Origin: Cyclobacterium amurskyense
GTDB taxonomy: Bacteria > Bacteroidota > Bacteroidia > Cytophagales > Cyclobacteriaceae
Direction: 5' to 3'
Assembly (NCBI RefSeq): GCF_001050135.1
Contig: NZ_CP012040.1
Coordinates: 4,915,001 to 4,979,000, forward strand
DNA length: 64,000 nucleotides
Shown: positions 24,403 to 32,848 of the stretch, piece after piece
How positions within the stretch are numbered: position 1 is the first letter of the stretch
Layout: every line of letters starts with the position of its first letter
Notes under the pieces: model-generated
Told to the model about the DNA's origin: nothing
Databases searched by the model: none
The model's input: the letters and a program-made list of their open reading frames with translations, nothing else
Position numbers and translations under genes: made by a program

Positions 24403-25540
24403 TGTATTTCAGCAAGGGAACACGGCTTTTAATTTTATTTTTGAGGTCATCAGGGAAAGCTTTTTTACCCATAAAAATATCTGTTAATATTTCGCAGCCT
24501 TTCTGACCATATTTTTTGAGTAACATGTTGCGAATTGCAGGTTGAGCATAACAAATAAATGCGATGATTGAGGAACTACCTAGATCAGACAAGATTTGTT
24601 TGTCTAGTAGCCCTTGGTAAGCATTTGATGCAGCAGCCTCGTCCTGAAAGTTTTCTAAAATTGCCAAAGCGGCCAATTCACCTGAAAGCAAGGCATTGGA
24701 AATGCCCTCTGCTGTTAATGGATCCGCAAACCCTGCCGCATCTCCCGTAAGGAATACCCTGTTTTTAGAAAAGCCATCCTTTCTTTGTCCCACAGGAATC
24801 TGAAAACCATGAGCCTCTGAAGAGATTATTTCCTTTAAACCCAATTTATCAAGATAGGCATAGTAGTATTTTTTCAGGTCAATCTTTTGCTTTTTCAGTG
24901 TACAAACCCCTAAGGAAAGATGTCCAGTCTTTGGAAAGCACCATGCATAACCATCTGGCACAGCATCCACGTCAAAACGGACCTTTTTGGATAACCTATT
25001 ATAATCTGCCTCAGGAACAACAACTTCATATTCTAAAGCTGGAATCAGTTTCCTGCTTTCCTTCCATCCTCCCATTTTAGCCGTATTGCTAAGCACTCCA
25101 TCGGCACCTATAAGGTATTGGCATTGAATATTACCTTCAGAGGTACTCAATAATAGTCCTTGCGCTGTTCTTTCCAAGCCGAGCGCCGTTGTGTTTTCCA
25201 ATAGATTTGCTCCCTTTTCCAATGCCTTTTTGACCAAAAACTGATCAAAACTATCTCTCATGACCATTGAAATTATGGGTTCTTTTCTTTTAGCAGTGAA
25301 AAAGTAGGAGGAGTTTTCAAAAAACACTTCTAGTTCACGGTATTCTTTTTCTACAACCTCATCTATTAGGAAAGGTAAACGTGTTCTACCTCTATGTACC
25401 AGCCCTCCACCGCAGGTTTTATACCTGGGAAGTTTTTCTTTTTCAATTATTATAACACTTTTACCCATTTCAGCTGCTATATAGGCAGACATGGCACCAG
25501 AGGGTCCTGATCCAATTATAGCAATGTCATATTTTTTCAT
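24398..25540 (-). CDS. Geranylgeranyl-reductase family FAD-dependent oxidoreductase
   Basis: 380 aa, cytosolic or membrane-associated. Dinucleotide motif at 10-15 in AIIGSGPSGAMSA, then the family signature RYKTCGGGLVHRG (the Cys-Gly-Gly region typical of geranylgeranyl and digeranylgeranyl reductases), and the second FAD motif VFLTGDAAGFADPLTAEGI. The family reduces isoprenoid double bonds or oxidises related substrates; in Bacteroidota most members are uncharacterised. The stop codon lies inside R3, so the original C-terminus may have differed by a few residues. It follows the 118-aa gene by 9 bp, probably in one operon. Isoprenoid or quinone modification is the best guess. Confidence 0.8.
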   Translation of the reverse strand: MKKYDIAIIGSGPSGAMSAYIAAEMGKSVIIIEKEKLPRYKTCGGGLVHRGRTRLPFLIDEVVEKEYRELEVFFENSSYFFTAKRKEPIISMVMRDSFDQFLVKKALEKGANLLENTTALGLERTAQGLLLSTSEGNIQCQYLIGADGVLSNTAKMGGWKESRKLIPALEYEVVVPEADYNRLSKKVRFDVDAVPDGYAWCFPKTGHLSLGVCTLKKQKIDLKKYYYAYLDKLGLKEIISSEAHGFQIPVGQRKDGFSKNRVFLTGDAAGFADPLTAEGISNALLSGELAALAILENFQDEAAASNAYQGLLDKQILSDLGSSSIIAFICYAQPAIRNMLLKKYGQKGCEILTDIFMGKKAFPDDLKNKIKSRVPLLKYI

Positions 25541-25549
25541 TGGTATTTA

Positions 25550-25906
25550 TTATAAATCATCTGGTTCTCTTTCTGGAATATCTGGTCCGGATAAAATTAG
25601 TTGGCCTTCCTCAGGCTTAAAATCATAGCTTAGCTTGATATTTTCCAGATCAGTTTCATTGATATTTAAGCAGGCATTGTAATAACTTTTATTAAACCCT
25701 AATGAGACATTCCCAGATTTTAAATTGGCAGAAGTTAATGGTTCTATCAGTTGAATGTTTTCGGCCAATGCCCCATCAAGTTTGGTGTAGAGGCTTAGGA
25801 ATATTTCTAGCTCATTCTTTTTTTCCTCTAAAACGCAAGAAAGAGCGGATCTGAAATCTTTAGCCTTCTTTATGTTTTCACTTTTAAAAACCCATTTTTC
25901 TTGCAT
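25550..25906 (-). CDS. Small conserved-looking protein of unknown function
   Basis: 118 aa, no signal or membrane segment, so cytosolic. I do not recognise a family. The N-terminal half is charged and probably helical (KKAKDFRSALSCVLEEKKNELEIF); the C-terminal half looks beta-rich, with an acidic end PEREPDDL. A proper ATG at 25906 and 9-bp spacing to the downstream flavoprotein gene support a real gene in a two-gene operon. It may be a partner or chaperone of that enzyme, which is inference from position only. Confidence 0.6.
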   Translation of the reverse strand: MQEKWVFKSENIKKAKDFRSALSCVLEEKKNELEIFLSLYTKLDGALAENIQLIEPLTSANLKSGNVSLGFNKSYYNACLNINETDLENIKLSYDFKPEEGQLILSGPDIPEREPDDL

Positions 25907-26351
25907 TTAAGTATTAATTTTTGTGTAACAAATGTAACTGGAAAACCTTTGATTTATAGAATAGCCCTTTCATGATAAATTGACGTAATTCTATTGAAAA
26001 TAACAGTACGGATCAAAAATAATTAATTAAATTTAAACTGAATAAATAAATCTTAATCCCCAGAAAATAACTAAATAAGCCACAGTTTTTTAATCTGGAT
26101 TATGTAAATAAGTTTTAAGTTTTAGTTAGTAATAGCTAGATGTCAGGTGATTTTCAATTAAAAATTCGGGTTGTAAATTAAAAAATTGACTAAATGACTG
26201 GTCGAATTATCATCTATTGATGTTTGTTTAAATGGGCCAATGCAAAACAAGGTAAAGAATATTGCAAAATTAATCCCATTTTATAAATCGATTAACCAAA
26301 ATAATTTTAATAATAATCAATTAATATTTCAAATAAAATAACCATAAGCAA
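25907..26351. other. Divergent intergenic region with a degenerate R-like remnant
   Basis: 445 bp between divergent operons. At 26089-26111 there is TTTAATCTGGATTATGTAAA, close to the R terminal repeat TTTAACCCGGATTATGTAAT, and at 26165-26177 ATTCGGGTTGTAAA resembles the opposite end. This could be an old, internally deleted R copy of about 85 bp. Promoters for both operons must lie here, but none is clear. Confidence 0.35.
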
Positions 26352-27053
26352 ATGAAACCAATTGTTCAAATTAGTTTAGACCTTACCAATATAGACGAAG
26401 CGCTTGAAACAGCTGCACTAGCCATGAGAGCTGGAGTAGATTGGCTTGAAGCAGGCACACCTTTAATCCTTGCTGAAGGTCTTCATGGAGTAAGAAAACT
26501 CAGAGAAGCATTTCCTAATACTCCAATTGTAGCAGATTTGAAAACAATGGACGGTGGTTATCTAGAAGCTGAAATGATGGCGAAAGCCGGTGCTACACAT
26601 GTAGTGGTAATGGCTAGAGCACATGAAGAAACGATCAAATGTGTTGTTCAAGCTGGAAAAGACCATGGAGCAAAAGTAATGGGTGACAATTTGGGTTGTC
26701 CGGATATGGTGGCAGGTGCCAAATTTCTTGAAGACCTGGGATGTGATTACATCGTTCACCATATTGGCTATGACGAAAGGAGAGGAATTGCTGCCCAAGG
26801 TAAGCGTATGCCTAGCCCGCTTGACCAATTGAAAGAAATCGTAGCAGCAGTGGATGTACCCGTACAGGCTGTAGGTGGTTTAAGTCTTGAACAAGCCATA
26901 TCTACTCCAAAATATGGCGCCCCTCTAGTAGTTCTTGGTGCTCCGCTAACCATTGATGCTGATGCTTTTAAAACAGCAGATGGAGATTTGGAAGCCTCAT
27001 TAAGGAAAATTTGTGATGCGATCCATGCTTATGGTGACATTAAAATAAAATAA
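26352..27053 (+). CDS. HUMPS family enzyme (3-hexulose-6-phosphate synthase or 3-keto-L-gulonate-6-phosphate decarboxylase type)
   Basis: 233 aa TIM barrel of the orotidine-decarboxylase superfamily. The metal/catalytic motif VADLKTMDGG gives D62, K64 and D67, as in KGPDC and hexulose-phosphate synthase. AMRAGVDWLEAGTP near the start and VPVQAVGGLSLEQA near the phosphate-binding end fit the family. It can cleave or decarboxylate a 3-keto sugar phosphate. No formaldehyde-fixation partner (PHI) or UlaA-C transporter is nearby, so neither assignment is secure. First gene of a five-gene sugar-oxidation set, 17 bp before the MDR dehydrogenase. Cytosolic. A 3-keto acid substrate made by the next genes is inferred. 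Confidence 0.78.
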   Translation: MKPIVQISLDLTNIDEALETAALAMRAGVDWLEAGTPLILAEGLHGVRKLREAFPNTPIVADLKTMDGGYLEAEMMAKAGATHVVVMARAHEETIKCVVQAGKDHGAKVMGDNLGCPDMVAGAKFLEDLGCDYIVHHIGYDERRGIAAQGKRMPSPLDQLKEIVAAVDVPVQAVGGLSLEQAISTPKYGAPLVVLGAPLTIDADAFKTADGDLEASLRKICDAIHAYGDIKIK

Positions 27054-27070
27054 TTATATATCCAATTGAA

Positions 27071-28096
27071 ATGAAAGCAGCAGCAGTAGTGAATTATGCG
27101 GAATCCAAAGGATCCGTAGAAATAAGAGAAATCGAGCAACCAGAGATAGGTGAAGGAGAAGTATTATTGGAGGTTGCCAATGTAGGTGTATGTGGTAGTG
27201 ATTTGCATCAATGGACTTCCGATCACAGTTGGCCAGTTAATTACCCTGTCGTTTTAGGACATGAGTTTGGAGGTAAAATCATCGAAGTAGGCCCAAGGGT
27301 AGATGGTTGGAAAGTTGGTGACAGAGTAGTAAGTGAGACGGCTGCCGTGATTGATCCTTTGAACCCAATGAGTCGTATTGGGCTTTATAACCTAGATCCA
27401 ACAAGAAAAGGTTTTGGATATGGAGTTAATGGAGCGATGACTAAATATGTGAAGGTTCCTGCCCGTTGTCTTCACACGGTGCCTGAGCAAGTTCCTTTCG
27501 AGGAAGCATGTTTGACAGAGCCTTGTTGTGTGGCTTATAGCGCAGTAGTAGTTAATTCTAATATTAAACCTGGAGACAGAGTTTTGGTAATTGGACCTGG
27601 TACTATAGGTATGTTATGTGCTGTTATGGCCAAAATTAACGGAGCAGAAGTAGCTGTAGTTGGTCTAGAAGCTGATAGAGGAAGATTGGAAATAGCCAAA
27701 GGTTATGGTTGTGAAGCGATCATTGGTGATGCCACAGAATGGGCTAGAGAAAGAGATGGCTTAGGAGCAGATTTAATTATAGATGCTGCTGGTGCAAGTG
27801 CCACCCTTAAAATTGCCATGAGCTTAGTAAGACCTAATGGTCAAATAACTAAAGTTGGTTGGGGACCTCAACCTTGTAATTTCTCTTTGGATCCTATAGT
27901 ACAGAAAAATGTACGTCTACAGGGAAGCTTTAGCCATAATTGGCCTATTTGGGAGAAGGTTATTGGTATGATGGGGTCTGGAATATTGGACGTTAAACCA
28001 ATAATTGGAGGCGTTTGGCCTGTTACCTCCTGGTTAGAGGCTTTTGAGAAAATGCACCATGGTGAGGTGGTAAAAAGTGTATTGAAACCAGTATAA
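27071..28096 (+). CDS. Zinc-type MDR alcohol/polyol dehydrogenase lacking structural-zinc cysteines
   Basis: 341 aa, cytosolic. GroES-like domain with catalytic zinc ligands C41 (VGVCGSDLH), H64-E65 (LGHEFGG) and E150; Rossmann motif GPGTIG at 175-180. In relatives a loop of four cysteines (CGxCxxC...C) binds a second, structural zinc. Here that loop, residues 93-110 VIDPLNPMSRIGLYNLDP, has none: the cysteines are replaced by Asp, Asn, Met and Asp. The surrounding frame, GFGYGVNGAMTKYVKVP, is intact. Some MDR enzymes naturally lack the structural zinc. It should oxidise a sugar alcohol or sugar acid with NAD. Two bases separate it from the SDR gene. Confidence 0.85.
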   Translation: MKAAAVVNYAESKGSVEIREIEQPEIGEGEVLLEVANVGVCGSDLHQWTSDHSWPVNYPVVLGHEFGGKIIEVGPRVDGWKVGDRVVSETAAVIDPLNPMSRIGLYNLDPTRKGFGYGVNGAMTKYVKVPARCLHTVPEQVPFEEACLTEPCCVAYSAVVVNSNIKPGDRVLVIGPGTIGMLCAVMAKINGAEVAVVGLEADRGRLEIAKGYGCEAIIGDATEWARERDGLGADLIIDAAGASATLKIAMSLVRPNGQITKVGWGPQPCNFSLDPIVQKNVRLQGSFSHNWPIWEKVIGMMGSGILDVKPIIGGVWPVTSWLEAFEKMHHGEVVKSVLKPV

Positions 28097-28098
28097 TC

Positions 28099-28890
28099 AT
28101 GCGCTTAAAGGACAAAGTAATTATCGTAACTGGTAGTACTACTGGTATTGGAAAAGCAATTGCCCTCCGGTGCGCAAAAGAAGGTGCAAAATTGGTTATC
28201 CATGGTCTTGAAGAAGATTGGGGTAAAGAAGTTGTTGCTACAATAGGTGCATCTCAAGCGGTACTTCATATTGAAGATTTGCAAAAAGAAGGTTGTGCCG
28301 AAAGGCTTGTCGAATTGGCAAAAAGCACCTTCGGCAAATTGGATGCCGTGGTAAATAATGCAGCATGGGTGGTCTCATCTGACCTGATGTCTGTGGATCG
28401 CCCTTTTATGGAAAAAGTGCTTTCTATCAATACCATCGCCCCTCTGTTGTTAATTAAAGCAGCTTTAGGTGAACTTGAAGCAAACCGAGGGAATGTTTTG
28501 AATATTGGTTCTGTCAATGCCTGGAGTGGGGAGCCAAATTTATTGGCTTATAGCATTTCCAAAGGAGGACTAATGACCATGACCAGAAACCTTGGGGATA
28601 GCCTCTTTCGAGACAATGGAGTGCGTGTCAACCAGATAAACCCTGGCTGGGTTTTAACCGAAACAGAAAAGCAGCGTAAAAAAGAACATGGTCTTTCAGA
28701 CAGGTGGTTTGAAGACCTGCCTAAAATGTATGCGCCAGCCGGTAGGATTATCGCTCCTGAAGAAATTGCAGCTGCAGCCATTTTTTGGTTGTCAGATGAA
28801 TCTGGTCCCGTAAGTGGACAGGTTATGGAATTGGAGCAATATCCTTTGATTGGAAGAAATGCACCCAAAGACACGAGTACAATTAATTAA
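28099..28890 (+). CDS. Short-chain dehydrogenase/reductase
   Basis: 263 aa, classical SDR. Cofactor motif TGSTTGIGKA at 11-20, NNAAW stabilising motif, catalytic Ser in NIGSVNAWSG, Tyr/Lys in YSISKGGL, and the PG-type loop INPGWVLTETEKQ after them. The acidic residue expected after beta-2 for NAD preference is not obvious, so cofactor choice is open. Cytosolic. It follows the MDR gene by 2 bp, so the two dehydrogenases are surely cotranscribed and probably act in sequence on one polyol or sugar acid. The C-terminus (APKDTSTIN) is ordinary. Confidence 0.88.
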   Translation: MRLKDKVIIVTGSTTGIGKAIALRCAKEGAKLVIHGLEEDWGKEVVATIGASQAVLHIEDLQKEGCAERLVELAKSTFGKLDAVVNNAAWVVSSDLMSVDRPFMEKVLSINTIAPLLLIKAALGELEANRGNVLNIGSVNAWSGEPNLLAYSISKGGLMTMTRNLGDSLFRDNGVRVNQINPGWVLTETEKQRKKEHGLSDRWFEDLPKMYAPAGRIIAPEEIAAAAIFWLSDESGPVSGQVMELEQYPLIGRNAPKDTSTIN

Positions 28891-28912
28891 TAAAAATATT
28901 GAAATTATAAAT

Positions 28913-29800
28913 ATGCCTAAATTAGCAGCATTTCCTAAAGCCTTTATGCAAGCCCTCTGTAAGGATGGAACAATGAAACTGGAAGAGTGGATCCAATTGG
29001 CCTCGACTTTAGAGGTGGAGGGATTGGAATGGTACGCAGGTTTTCTGGACATGGAAGACGAATCCAAATGGCCTACTTACAGAAAAATGGTGGAGGATAC
29101 AGGTAAAAGCATCCCTATGATGTGTTGTTCTCCAGATTTTACCCATCCGGACAAAGCTTTTCGTGATAATGAAATTGCCAAGCAGAAACATTGGATCGAC
29201 ATGACACATATTCTTGGTGGATCTTACTGTAGGGTATTGTCTGGTCAAAAAAGACCTGAATTGACTTTGGACGAAGGTGTGAAACTTGCCGCCGATTCAA
29301 TAATGGCTTGCATCCCTTACGCTGAGGAAAGAGGTATTACCTTGATACTTGAAAATCATTATAAAGATGATTTTTGGGAATATCCTGAATTTGCACAGCA
29401 AATGGACGTTTTCTGTAAATTGGTAGATAGCATCGACCACCCTAACTTTGGCGTTAACTATGATCCTAGCAATACTTTCCTTGCAGGAGAAGACCCTATC
29501 GAATTGCTGAAGCGTGTATCTAGCAGAGTGGTGACCATGCATGCAAGTGACAGGTACCTGAAATCAGGAACCATAGAAGATTTGAGAAAAGAAGAAGGTG
29601 GAGCTGTTGGGTATGCCAAAAGATTAAGCCATGGCGAAATAGGAAAAGGATTAAATGACTATGATGCCATCTTTACAGAATTGAAAAGAGTTGGCTTTGA
29701 CAGTTGGATTAGTATAGAAGATGGGGTAGATGGAATGGATCAATTGGAGAGAAGTGTAGCATTTCTTCAGAAAAAGATTGCCGTTTATTGGCCTAAATAA
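28913..29800 (+). CDS. Sugar phosphate isomerase/epimerase-type TIM barrel
   Basis: 295 aa. The ATG at 28913 is chosen; an upstream TTG at 28850 would overlap the SDR gene and adds a poorly ordered tail. Xylose-isomerase-like barrel: metal-ligand Glu in TLILENHYKDD, followed by HPNFGVNYDPSNTFL, VTMHASDRYL and SWISIEDGVDG. These match the AP-endonuclease-2/xylose isomerase superfamily of keto-sugar epimerases, which move a stereocentre or double-bond position on ketoses. It lies 22 bp after the SDR gene and is followed by a terminator hairpin, so it probably ends the main operon. Cytosolic. Substrate unknown. Confidence 0.85.
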   Translation: MPKLAAFPKAFMQALCKDGTMKLEEWIQLASTLEVEGLEWYAGFLDMEDESKWPTYRKMVEDTGKSIPMMCCSPDFTHPDKAFRDNEIAKQKHWIDMTHILGGSYCRVLSGQKRPELTLDEGVKLAADSIMACIPYAEERGITLILENHYKDDFWEYPEFAQQMDVFCKLVDSIDHPNFGVNYDPSNTFLAGEDPIELLKRVSSRVVTMHASDRYLKSGTIEDLRKEEGGAVGYAKRLSHGEIGKGLNDYDAIFTELKRVGFDSWISIEDGVDGMDQLERSVAFLQKKIAVYWPK

Positions 29801-29814
29801 ATAATTTAATTTTC

Positions 29815-29849
29815 AAAAACCGTACAAATGGATCATTTGTACGGTTTTT
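29815..29849 (+). terminator. Perfect 16-bp terminator hairpin
   Basis: AAAAACCGTACAAATG (29815-29830), loop GAT, CATTTGTACGGTTTTT (29834-29849). The symmetric A and T runs make it bidirectional. It lies 14 bp before the TTG start of the next gene, which therefore may depend on read-through or on the hairpin itself. Confidence 0.9.
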
Positions 29850-29863
29850 AAACCTTTATTGAT

Positions 29864-30736
29864 TTGGAAGCAAGTTTATTATTAAACGCAGAATGTGTTT
29901 TGGCCGAAAGTCCTACTTGGCTGGAAGATGAGGGATGTTACCTATGGGTAGATATTGAAAAAGGACATTTGTACCAATTGAAACCTGAAGTAAGTGGGGT
30001 GAAGAAATGGTCCTTTCCGCACAGGTTGACCTTGGTTGTACCGGATGGTAAAGGAAACCTTGTCCTGGCTTTGGATGCGAAACTTGCCCTATTTGATCCC
30101 AATACTGAGAAATTTGATTGGCTATGTGATATTGAAAATGACAAGCCGGATAACCGTTGTAATGACGGTGCCTGTGACAGTGAAGGGAGACTTTGGGTAG
30201 GTACCATGAGTACAAAGTTCACCGATCATGCAGGAGCACTTTACTTGGTAGGGAAAGACCTTTCTGTTACTAAGAAAGTGGAGGACGTGTCCATTTCCAA
30301 TGGGATTTGCTGGTCCTTGGACAATAAAACCATGTACTTTATTGACAGTCCAACACGGGAAATCAAAGCCTACGATTACAACTTGGCAACAGGTGATATC
30401 TCATTTAAAAATGTAGCCGTTGAAATTCCTGAATCTCTAGGAACACCCGATGGGATGTGTATGGATCAAAATGGAAAGCTTTGGGTTGCCCATTATGGAG
30501 GTTTCGGGGTTTATCAGTGGGATCCAGAAACAGGAGAACAGTTGGAAAAAATTAATGTACCTGCGCCAAACGTTACTTCATGTGCTTTTGGAGGTAAAGA
30601 AAGAAATCAGTTGTTAATTACCACTGCTCAGGAAAATATGACCGCTGAAATGCTAAAAAAATATCCTTTGAGCGGAGGGGTTTTTACTTGTGATATGGAT
30701 GTTAAAGGAGCTCCAGTTTTTGGTGTGCGTTTTTAA
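29864..30736 (+). CDS. SMP-30/gluconolactonase family protein (cytosolic)
   Basis: 290 aa, no signal peptide. The start is TTG at 29864; no ATG is available, since an in-frame TAA lies 15 nt upstream at 29849-29851. The resulting N-terminus EASLLLNAECVLAESPTWLEDEG aligns with the family start, including the metal-ligand Glu in AESPTW. Further landmarks: DNRCNDGACDSEGRLWVGTM, ISNGICWSLDNKTMYFID and GTPDGMCMDQNGKLWVAHYGG (metal-ligand Asn/Asp). The family hydrolyses sugar lactones with a divalent metal. Placed after the dehydrogenases, it fits opening of a lactone made by the MDR or SDR enzyme. It starts 14 bp after a strong terminator. Confidence 0.88.
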   Translation: MEASLLLNAECVLAESPTWLEDEGCYLWVDIEKGHLYQLKPEVSGVKKWSFPHRLTLVVPDGKGNLVLALDAKLALFDPNTEKFDWLCDIENDKPDNRCNDGACDSEGRLWVGTMSTKFTDHAGALYLVGKDLSVTKKVEDVSISNGICWSLDNKTMYFIDSPTREIKAYDYNLATGDISFKNVAVEIPESLGTPDGMCMDQNGKLWVAHYGGFGVYQWDPETGEQLEKINVPAPNVTSCAFGGKERNQLLITTAQENMTAEMLKKYPLSGGVFTCDMDVKGAPVFGVRF

Positions 30737-30799
30737 AGCCAAACTAAAATTTACTTAAGAAATTTTCTTTTTTGGAGTTATAATTAGTTACTAATAAAG

Positions 30800-30838
30800 A
30801 TGTTCAAGGGCTGTTTCCCCCTTGAACATTTTTTTTTC
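30800..30838 (+). terminator. Rho-independent terminator after SMP-30 gene
   Basis: Stem ATGTTCAAGGG / CCCTTGAACAT (11 bp), 8-nt loop, then a run of nine T. It lies 64 bp after the stop. R4 follows almost directly, 10 bp on. Confidence 0.92.
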
Positions 30839-30847
30839 CTAAGCCAA

Positions 30848-31065
30848 TTTAACCCGAAATATGCAATAGACAATCTATTACGTGCTGAAATCGCTTCAAA
30901 ATACCCAATCGTTGCTGTTTTCAATTTCACCATAGCGGTGCTATGCTAAAATCACCAAACAGCCTGATTTTCTTGCGATTGCAACACTTCCCGTAAACAC
31001 GGGACAGGCTATCACCCCTGACTATTGTCAGGACGGAGAAATCCTATTACATAATCCGGGTTTAA
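30848..31065 (+). repeat. R element copy R4
   Basis: 218-bp copy starting TTTAACCCGAAATATGC and ending ATAATCCGGGTTTAA, with the CATAGCGGTGCTATG, CCCGTAAACACGGG and CCTGACTATTGTCAGG hairpins. It sits between the terminator and the stop of the minus-strand oxidoreductase at 31120. Confidence 0.93.
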
Positions 31066-31119
31066 TTAAATCATAAATAGGCAATGGTGGATAATAAAGG
31101 CCTTATATTATTAATAGAT

Positions 31120-32613
31120 CTATAGCTGATCCAACTCTACAGGCAATTTCCATCCTTTTCTGTACTCGTGCCGGATGTATTCTTTGGCTGCGGACAAAGC
31201 TTTGGTTTCCAAGTATTTACTTTCAAAAACAGGCCTGCCATTTCTCATTGAAAAATGATTGCTTTCGATTACTTTTAACTCATCACCAGCTGTAATATTG
31301 GTAAACTGCATGGATGGACCATCCCATTGAAGGGTTTTATTAAGGCTTTGTAAACGAATAGCTAGAACCCCTAGAAGAACCATCTCATTAAATGGGCCTG
31401 CATAGGCAAAATTGGATGTGCTTTGAACCCTAGATTCAGGTGACTCTTTACAAGCCCTGATCCAGTCTTGTTCATGAGGGCCATCTTTATACCCTTTGGC
31501 ATTGGGTATTCTTCTTAATCTGGAGCTAACTTTTGGCTCTCTTCCTGAAAGCAATCTCTTACCAACTCCTCCTGAACCACAGAACAAGGTGTCTTTAGTC
31601 CCTACAAAAATACATCCACCAAGTCTGTCTTCCATAAGGTCAATTCCATCAGGCAATAGGTCTGGTCTAAATGGTAGCAAGCCTCCATCATACCAATAAA
31701 CATCTACTTCTGGTAAATTAAAACCACTAATCGATGGCCTTTCTGGAAAATGGAACTTTACTTGCTCAGATTGTGGTGCACTTTCAGTGTTAATAGGAGA
31801 GGAGTTGCCTTCGATTTGGTCTGGGTAGCCAAGGTTCAATGAAGCATAAACAGGGTCCAAAACATGGCAAGCCATGTCACCAAAAGCTCCGGTGCCAAAT
31901 TCCCACCAACCTCGCCAATTCCAAGGGGTATAAATTTCATGGTAAGGGCGGTAAGCTGCAGGGCCTAAAAACAAATCCCAGTCCATTGTTTTCGGAGGAG
32001 TCATTGATTCCGAAGGTCTTTCCAGACCTTGAGGCCAAATTGGGCGGTTGGTCCAGGTATGCACTTCTTTTACTTCACCTATTTCCCCATTCTGAATCCA
32101 TTCTATAAGCTCCTTGGCATCTATTCCCGAATTTCCCTGGTTTCCCATTTGAGTGGCAACTGGATGGATTTCTGCCAATCGGGTAAGCAGTCGAGATTCG
32201 TAAATGGAGTGTGTTAATGGTTTTTGACAATAAACATGTTTGTCCATGATCAATGCTGTGGCCGCTACAATGGCATGGGTATGGTCTGGGGTAGCCACCA
32301 TTACCGCATCAATATCTTTGCCCATTTCATCAAACATATTCCTCCAATCATAGTATTTTTTTGCTTTGGGGAAATCAGCAAAACATGGCTTGGAATAAGA
32401 CCAGTCCGTATCACAAAGTGCCACAATGTTTTCAGATTTCATGGCATTCAAGTTGGGTCTTCCTTTGCCTCCTATCCCCACTCCAGCTATATTCAATTTG
32501 TCGCTTGGAGCCTTGTGTCCTAGGCCGCTAATGACATGAGAGGGGACTATATAGAAACTTGCAGCACTTGCTGTAGCTTGTTTGACAAATTTTCTTCTGC
32601 TATTGTCTTTCAT
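31120..32613 (-). CDS. Tat-exported Gfo/Idh/MocA oxidoreductase
   Basis: 497 aa. N-terminus NSRRKFVKQATASAASFYIV is a twin-arginine signal, so the folded, cofactor-loaded enzyme is exported. Rossmann motif GVGIGGKGRPN near 44-54; at the position of the usual EKP the sequence is QKP (130-132, VYCQKPLTHS), a variant common in exported Bacteroidota members. AYRPYHEIYTPWNWRGWWEFG and FGDMACHVLDP are typical of this subgroup. Family chemistry is NAD(P)-dependent sugar redox; the exported kind probably recycles tightly bound NAD, as in glucose-fructose oxidoreductase. It stands alone between R4 and R5. Substrate unknown. Confidence 0.85.
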   Translation of the reverse strand: MKDNSRRKFVKQATASAASFYIVPSHVISGLGHKAPSDKLNIAGVGIGGKGRPNLNAMKSENIVALCDTDWSYSKPCFADFPKAKKYYDWRNMFDEMGKDIDAVMVATPDHTHAIVAATALIMDKHVYCQKPLTHSIYESRLLTRLAEIHPVATQMGNQGNSGIDAKELIEWIQNGEIGEVKEVHTWTNRPIWPQGLERPSESMTPPKTMDWDLFLGPAAYRPYHEIYTPWNWRGWWEFGTGAFGDMACHVLDPVYASLNLGYPDQIEGNSSPINTESAPQSEQVKFHFPERPSISGFNLPEVDVYWYDGGLLPFRPDLLPDGIDLMEDRLGGCIFVGTKDTLFCGSGGVGKRLLSGREPKVSSRLRRIPNAKGYKDGPHEQDWIRACKESPESRVQSTSNFAYAGPFNEMVLLGVLAIRLQSLNKTLQWDGPSMQFTNITAGDELKVIESNHFSMRNGRPVFESKYLETKALSAAKEYIRHEYRKGWKLPVELDQL

Positions 32614-32674
32614 GGTGGTATTGAGGTTTGGGGGCTATTGTTAATTATGTTTAACCAGAATTCATCAAGGTTGC

Positions 32675-32789
32675 TTAAACCCGAAATATGCAATCTATTA
32701 CGTGCTGAAATCGCTTCAAAATACCCAATCGTTGCTGTTTTCAATTTCACCATAGCGGTGCTATGCTAAAATATTCAAACAGACTGATT
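32675..32789 (+). repeat. R element copy R5, left part (split by IS)
   Basis: Left part of an R copy, starting TTAAACCCGAAATATGC. It lacks 7 bp after CAAT compared with other copies. It breaks off after GATT at 32786-32789, where the IS3 element begins, and resumes at 34318. Confidence 0.9.
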
Positions 32790-32848
32790 GTCTCGTCCTG
32801 AAAATGGTTGACACTTTTGTTTTTCAAATATAGTAAGTGTTTTAATTT

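Noticed and set aside
28850..28912. Longer start of the TIM-barrel gene by TTG at 28850
   Set aside because: It would overlap the SDR gene by 41 bp and add residues outside the fold; the ATG at 28913 is better.
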